DNA from: Cotesia glomerata
Taxonomy: Eukaryota; Arthropoda; Insecta; Hymenoptera; Braconidae
Assembly (NCBI RefSeq): GCF_020080835.1
Contig: NC_058161.1
Span: forward strand, 23,177,603-23,241,602
Length of the DNA: 64,000 bases
Reading direction: 5' to 3'
Shown here piece by piece: positions 41,901-50,900 of this stretch; the stretch's first letter is position 1; each line of letters begins with the position of its first letter. Both the position numbers and the translations under genes were made by a program. The notes below the pieces were generated by a model. The model did not search any database. It saw only the letters and a program-made list of their open reading frames with translations, and had not been told where the DNA came from.

Positions 41901-44900
41901 TCAGATATAAAGCTACAAAGATAAATTCTCGATATAGATAGATATCTATTAAGTTTTTCATTGAATTCAGCACGTACGGCTGATTACGTTAAAAAATTAT
42001 CAAAAATAACTTCCAGTGGTCAGAATAGGAATAAATTTTTGTATATTATTCATCAAGATCATTTCCATATTTAATGGTCAATATAATTATAATTATAATT
42101 ATGATTGGATAATTCATGAAGAAATTAAAATTTAAACTAGTAGTTTTTATTAAAATCTTTTAAGAATTTCGTACGTCCTATGACATCTTTTCTACAGAGT
42201 TGAGCCATGCTTTCCACATTCATTTATTTGGTAAATGATAATTAAAAAAATTTTTTTTGTAAATAATTAAGTTGTTTAAGCAAGTTCTACGATGAAATTT
42301 TTGAGTGAGTAGATAAAGTTAGCGCTCAACTGATGTCACAGTAATATTTTTTGATAAAAATTCATTGCAACCAATAGATTTTTGAGAAGACAAGCAAAAT
42401 TTTTTTTTTTTTTTTTTTTTTAGTTTTCACATAATTTCTAAAAAATTAAAAGCTGACGGTAAGAACCTTCGAGAACATTAGATCTGTTTTTTTTTTTTTT
42501 TTTTTTAATTCTATCTAAGGCTATTTTTTTCTCAAGCTACAATTTCTAGATCCATTTAATTAGAGTAATAATAACTTCTCTCATATAACAAAAGTGTCAT
42601 TCCTAATTTACATTCAAGAAAAATTGAACTTTCAATTTTATTGTCTATTATCGTTTCAATAAAATTACGTGTTGAAATTATTTTTATTCCAATATTGAAA
42701 CTATTTCCACTCTAGGGTTCCCGTAAAAATTAATTTACAGATAACTGTACATAAAGATTATTGATATTATATTATGTATGAAATAGCAAACAATCGAAAT
42801 TAGTAAGAAGTAAAGTATAACTGTATAACTCAACATAGTTATGGACGACCATTTCAATATTACTCTAAAAATCCTCATCATGAGTTAACATTTTTACTTC
42901 AATCCTATAAGAAGTATGTTATAAATCGCCAATCTAGAAAAGGGAGCTAACACCTTAAGTGGAAGGTCTCAATCTCTTCTATACAGTTATTATGACCGGG
43001 TCAAAATCAGAATGGATACGCAGTACCCACGATTACAGACGACGTATACTGACCTCAGTAAGTGAAATACTTTTTTTATCGTTTCAATGTATTTCGGTCA
43101 CATTAGTGAAACTGACACTAAATGATTTTTTTTTCACATTGAAATACAAGTGGGATCATTATTTTTTGAGTATCCTTTCAGAATGAAAAAATGGTTGGTT
43201 AACCAGGCTATGCGTGTCCTTCACAAACGAAAAGTAATTTTTTGTTTAAGAAGCGAAGATGGAAAACATAACTGAGTTTAAAATAACTGAGTTTGCAAGA
43301 AAGAAATAGTTCTTGATGATAAAATGTGTTTATACGAGTGCATGATTCATGGCCCGTTTTACTTGTCCAAACTCAAACATTGAATATTAAGTAAACACAG
43401 TGAAAAGAATTTTTTTCCTCTAAAAGCTGTATGATTAACCATTACATAGGCGTATATTAAAATAAGATATCAGTTTTTAGGATAGTACTCCCTGTAGTAA
43501 AAATTAATGAAATTTGCTTCATTATTAGATTATGGTAAAATAATGATATTATTATTTTTAAAGTGCTACGGGGAACTAGTAAAAAGTTATTGGCTTTATA
43601 AATTTTTTCATCTAATATTGAGTTTCATTAGAAATCGTAGTTTCTATTATATTTTACAAAAATGATCGTTCAAGTTTTTAGAAAAATTGAAACAATGAAG
43701 GAAAATAACGTATTAATTATTTTTAATATCAAGAGTATAGATTCAGAGCATGTAATTGCAATAATCAATAGAAAAATTATCTTTATTTCTCCAATACCGC
43801 GTAGTATGGCTAAATCTACTACATAAATCAACCGAGACTATGCATTTTACATTTAACTCTTACTATATTGACGGTACTCCTTAAATAGTTACGATTTTTT
43901 AAGTAAACTACAAATATTAACTGAATTGTTCCATTGCTTAAATTTAAAATATGCTCAAAATTGAAGTTTGCATTAATTTTATAACTAATATAATAAGTTA
44001 AAGATATCAAACTTCAGCTTGAACGTTTTTGGAATTTTCTGAGTGCATGAATAAGACGAAAAAATAGCCGAAAGGTATAAAAAATAATCTTTACAAGCGA
44101 GGGTTAGGTAACCCGAAGGTTGTAATAAAATACTTAATAAGTACTTATAGGAGAGTATAAATTGCTTCGACCACCTAAGGGAATAAACCATAACAATTAT
44201 TTAAATTATCGTTATGGAATAATGAAAAGGATTTTTTCTATTGTTATGAATCTACAGAAACAAATGCATTTGCTTCAATAAAAGTATAAACATAAAGACA
44301 AATAAAGGTATTAGATGAGGGAAGAAATACTGAATTTTACCAGGCAATCCTACGTGTCGGTCACTGGAATTATTAAACAGCTTATTTTGGTTATTTTGGT
44401 CACTACAATATCGATTAAATAAATTGAAGCTTTTCGATTCCTTAGATTTTTTTTTTGATTCATAAAAAATACTAGTCAACATTTTATTGAACAAACACGG
44501 AAATAATCAATCAATAATATACTTTTTTTAAAATAAAAAATTTAATAATTAAATTATAATAGAAATTTAAAATAACCAAAAAATGTAGCATTTGAAGTAG
44601 AGCGCTATACTCAAATTGTCAATATCACGCAATTTTTTGTAGACTTTTATTAATATAATAAAATCATTCGTGAGTTGTGAACTAGTGTAGTATATCAATC
44701 TCATGTTCTTTTATTACGATGTTCTTGTGTTGTTATTAAAAGTAAATTAAATATTTCAGTGATTCAAAACTCCTCAACAAGTAGTAAAATATTATTTAAG
44801 TCAAAAACAGTGGTAATTTGAGGTAATTTGCAAGTTAAAACCAAAATTTACTTTTGACTTCGATCATTATCAATGAGTATGAATAAATGGAGATGGTAAC

Positions 44901-47900
44901 AAAAAATTATAATCACTACCAATCGATTGTAGAAAAAATACCATACATAGTGATAGTGTAGTTTTACTTTTATTTTAATAAATAATATAAATTATTATAT
45001 TTACCATATGCTCTGTTGCCTTTTCCTCCAATTCCAAAAATGTCCAATTGACTTGGAAACTCAAAGGTTGTAATCGAGATTCCATTTCACGTAACCATTT
45101 TCTAAGACATTTGACTTCATGTTCAAAGTCTGAAAAAGGAAAACGTAATAAAAACACATGCTATGGCGTCGAACACTGCAAAGTGTATCGAAATCAATTG
45201 ACTCGGTCGTGAAATATAATAGTTGAAAAATTAAAAAAAAAAGTTTGGAAAATTCAAAAAAACATAACCAATTATTCGCATTATGAATTGTTGTCGACAA
45301 AATTCGAAAAAAGTGTTTTTTTTTACATAACTTCGACATTTCCTTTTGGGTCGTTTTTGATGAAATAAAATAATTATTAGAGCTCAAAAAATAACGTCAA
45401 TTACCGCAAAGAAAATCAAAATCGGTTGATTGGTTAGAGAGATATCGTTGACGAAAAATTTGGGAACAAGTGTTTTTTTTTAACATAACTCCGATATTTC
45501 TTTTCGGATCGTTTTTGATGTAATGATATAACTATGTGAGCTCATAAAATCACCGCGATCTTATCCACGAACGTCGAAATCGATTAATTGGTTCGTGAGT
45601 TATCGTTGTTGAACAAATTGAATTTTTCAAATTTCTCCAAAATTTTTGGTCTAATCAATTTGTGTTAAAAAGTAAATCATACGATTCGCAAAACTGTGTC
45701 GAATGCTGCCAACCACGTAAAAATCGATTTATTCATTCAAAAGTAATTGCAGTTTGAAAATTTTAATAATAGTGTTTTATTAATCTCCTATCAGGCTTTT
45801 GAGCTCGAAGAGCTCAAAAACATAACTGCTAACTCTTTGAGCTCGTAGAGCTCAAAATAACACATAAATTGTAATTTTGAGTTCGAAAAGCTCAAAAACG
45901 TCATAAGTGCAATTTTAAGCGCTTAGGTATGGAATTAGCGGGAAGTCGCAGAGATGACCTTCAGGGTCAACCGTTTTCTTAATTTTTTTTTTAATTAAAA
46001 TGAAATTGCAAGTGTCAATTAATAATTAGGACAGTGTCAATAACTGGGTCTTTTACCTTACATGATGTATGGGTAAAAAACAAAAAATGAATTGTTACGT
46101 TCCCAAATTTTGAGTAAATTAATTAAATATTATTTATGTCCAGATTTTGACCTCGTTAGGATGTCAATAGACTCCAGGTGGGTCGTGTCACTGGTTTACT
46201 CCGCGAAGTCACTTTTAAAATTTAAGTTTATAAAATTTTATGTTACTTTCAATTAACCTGCCTCAGGTAGGTGATTTTGGAGTGCCTAAACGCTGGCTAG
46301 CGCTTCGGCGATTTCACCAGAGTGGAAAACAGCTAATAAAAGCGCTTACACCCTGGGGGATAAGGTTTTAATAAATATCCATATTAATTTATTGACAATT
46401 AATAAAATTTATTTGAAAAGGATTAGGCAGGTTCAGCCTCGGACCAGCAGAGATTGCTCCTCTGCTAAGTCCGAGGACTGACTGCTCCAGATGAAGTCTG
46501 AAGACAGAATGTATGTATAATAATTTTTACAAAGAGATTTATATACAGATTTTTAGCAACGTTGCATCTCAGGTTACCTACCCTATGAGAACATCAACGC
46601 AGTCCAAATCCCACAACGTAGACTGTTTAGTCTACTGGGCTGCGTTGACGTTCTAAAAATCTCTTAGCTCGAGGTATTTCCGTTTCAAAATACCTCGATT
46701 AATAATTAATTAATTAAAATATTAATTAATCAAATTTAAAATAAATTAAAAATTTCCGAGAACGTAATAGAATAAAACAAAAAAACAATTTTTTCAATGA
46801 AAAATGAAATAATAATAAATTAATTAAAAAAAAAAAAAAAGCTGATGGAAAAAATTTTTACTTGAAAAAACAACCGCTACTAACCTAGAGACGAGTTAAC
46901 TGTACAGAAGGATATTATATTACTGTCTATATTATACTCAATATTGAAGAAAATGTCAGTTTAATTTTTCACACAGAGAAATAAATTCTTAACTTGAGGA
47001 TAAATTTTCTTGGTTTAAGAAAATGTTAAGGAAAACTAAAAAATTTCTCGATTGACATCAAAATTTTTTGTGCTAAGAAATTTTTTTTTATCCAAAATAA
47101 CTTTGGTCTTCCTCAAAATTTTCTTGGCGCGAGAAATTCTTTTTATCTGTTCACGAATTAAAATTAAACGATGCCGTGTTAAATAGTCATCAACAATACC
47201 AAATCCATCTAAGATAACACGAATCTCTTACAAAAGATTAATAATAAAAAATGATTTATTTTCCTCAAGTTACCAGATACCAAAAATTCAAGTCCTTTTC
47301 GATTCTTTGATGAGAAAAGTTTTTAGATTTTTTTCATGAATTTTTCGTTTCCATCACTCTAAAAGTTATCCAAGCAGTCGTCCAATTTCTGAGCTCAGGG
47401 AACTCAAAAACAAATTACGAATCTCATCCTCGAACTTGAAAGACCTTAATCGTTAGCAAGTATCTATGATTTTAGCGTTTTTAGTTCAAATTATACGGAA
47501 ATTCCGGAAATAGTCTGCAGGGTCACAACCGCTTTCCAGAATTGTAACTTCTAACTATGAAAATCAATAATTTCCAAAATTAAGAAAGTTATTGTTTTCA
47601 TTACGATTTTCGAAAATCAAGTTTTTTTTTAGCTTTACATTTTGTTCGTACCTCGCGATACCTAGGTTCTGAAATATCGTAACCCATAAAATTTGACAAT
47701 TTCACTTTTTTTTCAAAAATCAAATCTTAATAATTTCATGCAGCTCATGTTGAAATTGTAGAGATTAAATCGTTGAATAAATATTTTCAAATACATATTA
47801 TAATCCGTCAAATCATATCTAACTATTGATAATATTAAACTATTTTTATCATCTGGTAATCAATGTTGTTTTGTAAGCTTAAGATCTGATTATATTTTGA

Positions 47901-50900
47901 AAGTGATACAGCAGTTTAAAAGTTACTCAAAAAAAAAATGTTTTTAAATCTCTCAAAATTTATCAGGCATAATCAATTCACATTTCTATGGAATCTAAGT
48001 TTGGGGAGGCCTTTACGAATGTCGCAAGCTACGTTTTGATCGGTCAAGTCCTTCAAAAGTTATGCAAGGTTTACACAAACAACTGCAAATATCATAACAT
48101 GCTCGTAAAAAAGGCTAGAATAGCTTACTTAAAACATCGAGATCTAATGAAATCTCTAAAAGAGAAATATTTAAAAAATATTATTAGTTAAAAATGACAA
48201 CACCGTGCATAAGAAATGATGGTCGGTCAATTTATCACATTCCGATCGTTATTTTATAATACATCGGTACGGCTTCTACATGAAAAATTAATACTTTAAA
48301 AGTGTCATTTACATCTATTAATGATCAAAAGTGCTTGACAACTTAAATTATTCTTGATTTTATAGTAACATTTGAAAAGTCTTACTTTTATATCAACTGA
48401 CATTCTTACATATTAAATAATAAACTATTCAAGCAAATATAAACTATGAGACTGAGAGATTCAATATGTCAAGATTGTTAAGATTTTTAACAGAACAACA
48501 TTCAATATTTAATTGGAACATTTGAAAAAAAAAACTTTTTTTTTGCCACAACGGTAAGAAAATTTTTACTGTGCACTTCTTCATCTATGCTCGAAGATAG
48601 AAAATTTTAAACTTTTTCGAGCTTTCTGAATTCTAAGAATTCAAATTCTGGAAGTTATTTAATTTAAAGAAAACAAATAAAAAAAATTTCAAACCGTGAA
48701 ATATTTTGAATAAGTTGACTAATTATCATAAGATTCGCGATTTTCAACTCTTTTTTTTTAGCATAAAAGAGTGATGCAATGTCAAAAGTCGATCTGACTT
48801 TTCGGGATTAAGAGAAAAATTTCAAAATTCATTAAAAGAATTGAATCAAATTGACTAAATTTATAGTAACAACTCAAGTTTTCAGAGAATATTTCTTTTA
48901 ATGTAGTTTTTTACATTAAAAAACAACCACTAAGTTTAAAAAAAAAAATAGACGGATTCATTATTTACTAGAAATGATTTTATTCAGTGAAACGGACCAT
49001 ATGTTTTTTATAGAAATATTTCTTTATTCACACTTTTAAACTTCGATCAACTATCACAAAACCGTCGTACTTGTCGCGTATCACACGCTCTAATTTAAAA
49101 ATTTTAAAGCAGCTGTTAAAAATAGTATATTATTACACACCTAAGGGAAGTAAAGTAAGAATGTCTCAGATCACATGTAATTGTTGGCCGAGGCGAAGCC
49201 GAGGTCAACAAACATGTGATCTGAGGCTTTCTTACTTCCCGAGGAGTGTATACTATTTATTTTGTCCGGACGAAGGCGGAAAGCGGCAACTTAGTTTAGC
49301 GCAGCGGGACAGAAAAGTTGTCACTTTCGCCCGAGGCAAAAATATTATTATCTAAAACAACTTCTTACCAGCGGATACGTCTTGTTGGTCAGAAGTAGGT
49401 TGGGCTGGGGCCATTATTTGTTCAACAAGCTCCCATTTAGCATTTAAATGGTCGACTCGCCATGCAACTTCATCTCGAAGAGAAGGAGTGCGAGCCACAA
49501 GTTTTGCTGCTTGTTCGTTAAATAATCGTCGTCGATAAGCCTTACGTCGAAGCTCCTCCATGTGAGCCTGAATTGAAAAAATAGAATCAATCTTCAAAAT
49601 TGTTAATTTCACAGAAGAAGCAAAATTTTTTATAGTTTTAATTTGAAGAATCATACTAAAAACGTTCTTCTGTATCATAATTATCTTTAAATTAGTGAAA
49701 TCTTAAGTTAAAACCATAGAGCGATGATTTATATATTATTGAAAAAATTATATTCATAATAAATTTACTCACAGCGCGAAGACTTTTATCTAGAAGATTT
49801 TCTTCTTTAGAATAAACCATTTCTTGCAAAATACCCAGCCAAGTATATAACTCTGAAAATTGACAGCTTACTTCTTTCAAGCCCCATGATAATGTTGAAA
49901 CATCACCTTCATCCCAAATGAGTTCTCCATTAGCTTCCTGATAATGAAAATGAATTTTTCAAATTAAACAAACATTTTCAAGTTTATTACGATTACACTG
50001 ATAAAAAAAAAAAGTATTGAGACAAAGAAAAAAGTATTGAAAAGTATTGGTTTTCTAGTCAATCCAATACTTTTCAATAGTTTTTTCTTTGTCTCAATAC
50101 TTTTTTTTATTCAGGGTAAATTTATTTTTAACTTTGACTTAATAGTATATTACATACCTAGGCCAGTAAAGTAAGAAATATCTCAGATCACATATAATTG
50201 TCGTCCGAAGCGAAGCTAAGGTCAACAAAAATGTGATCTGAGGCTTTCTTACTTTACTGACCGAGGTCAGTATTAGTATATTACGTGCTAATATATTAGT
50301 ATTAGTATATTAACGCTAGGCCAGTAAAGTAAGAAATGTCTCAGATCACATGTTTGTCAACCTCGGCTTCGCCTCCGCCAACAATTACATGTGATCTGAG
50401 ACTTTTCTTATTTTACGGGCCTAGGTAAGTAACATACTATTTCTGTTCGACGGAGCCAGAAAGCGGCAACTTTGTTTAGCACAGCGGTCCGAAAGTTGGC
50501 GCTTTCTGGCTGGAGGACAGAAAATAATTATAAATTTGATTTCTTACTTTACAGCTATCAATAAGATTTGTATCCATAATGTAATCATAATTAGATCGAA
50601 TGGCAGCCCAAAAATCATCTTTACAGTCGTCTCGATTAATCCAACTCCGTTTGTGATATTCTTGATTAGGATCTTTTCTGTAATTATAACAAATTTATTA
50701 TAACAAATTTTTTTTTTACAAACTTTTTTTTTTTTTACACTTTTTTTTTACAAAAGAGAAAATTCCTAATAAATTTTAAATAAGGTTTGTGATAATAAGT
50801 TCTCGTTTTTTTTTTCGTTTTAAATAATTTTTAATATCCTGCTAACGAAATTGAAAACTATTAAAATTAACAGCCGAGACCCATCTTTTTCTCGCTTTGC

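Larger units (their letters stand above)
28430..45004. other. Intron 6 of the klar-like gene, 16.6 kb
   Basis: AT-rich and without supported exons on either strand. Contents listed separately: an AGGGTGACGC-type repeat (29230), a tRNA-like MITE (31.2 kb), a (TA)n tract (32.86 kb), a Harbinger-type MITE (36.4 kb), long A or T runs (for example 41072-41098 and 42402-42421). Between 37.7 and 45.0 kb I recognise nothing beyond low-complexity runs and a short inverted repeat near 41186-41275. Confidence 0.5.
46093..46769 (+). mobile_element. Solo LTR, 677 bp, with GAAT target duplication
   Basis: Starts TGTTACGTTC and ends GAACGTAATA (expected CA changed to TA). Flanked by GAAT on both sides (46089-46092 and 46770-46773 within one base). 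Contains AATAAA-like signals near 46370 and two strong hairpins, 46434-46480 and 46589-46653. No coding sequence. It is in the intron between klar-like exons 5 and 6. Confidence 0.7.

Noticed and set aside
38000..44500. Several 60-90 codon ORFs in the 16.6-kb intron
   Set aside because: AT-rich, Phe/Lys/Asn-biased chance frames without splice logic or domains.
47988..48191. 67-codon plus-strand ORF
   Set aside because: Derived from a decayed GAGCTC-family copy (GGTCAAGTCCTTCAAAAGTT).
49071..49355. 94-codon plus-strand ORF next to klar exon 5
   Set aside because: It spans the GC-rich hairpin element; both arms are read as protein.
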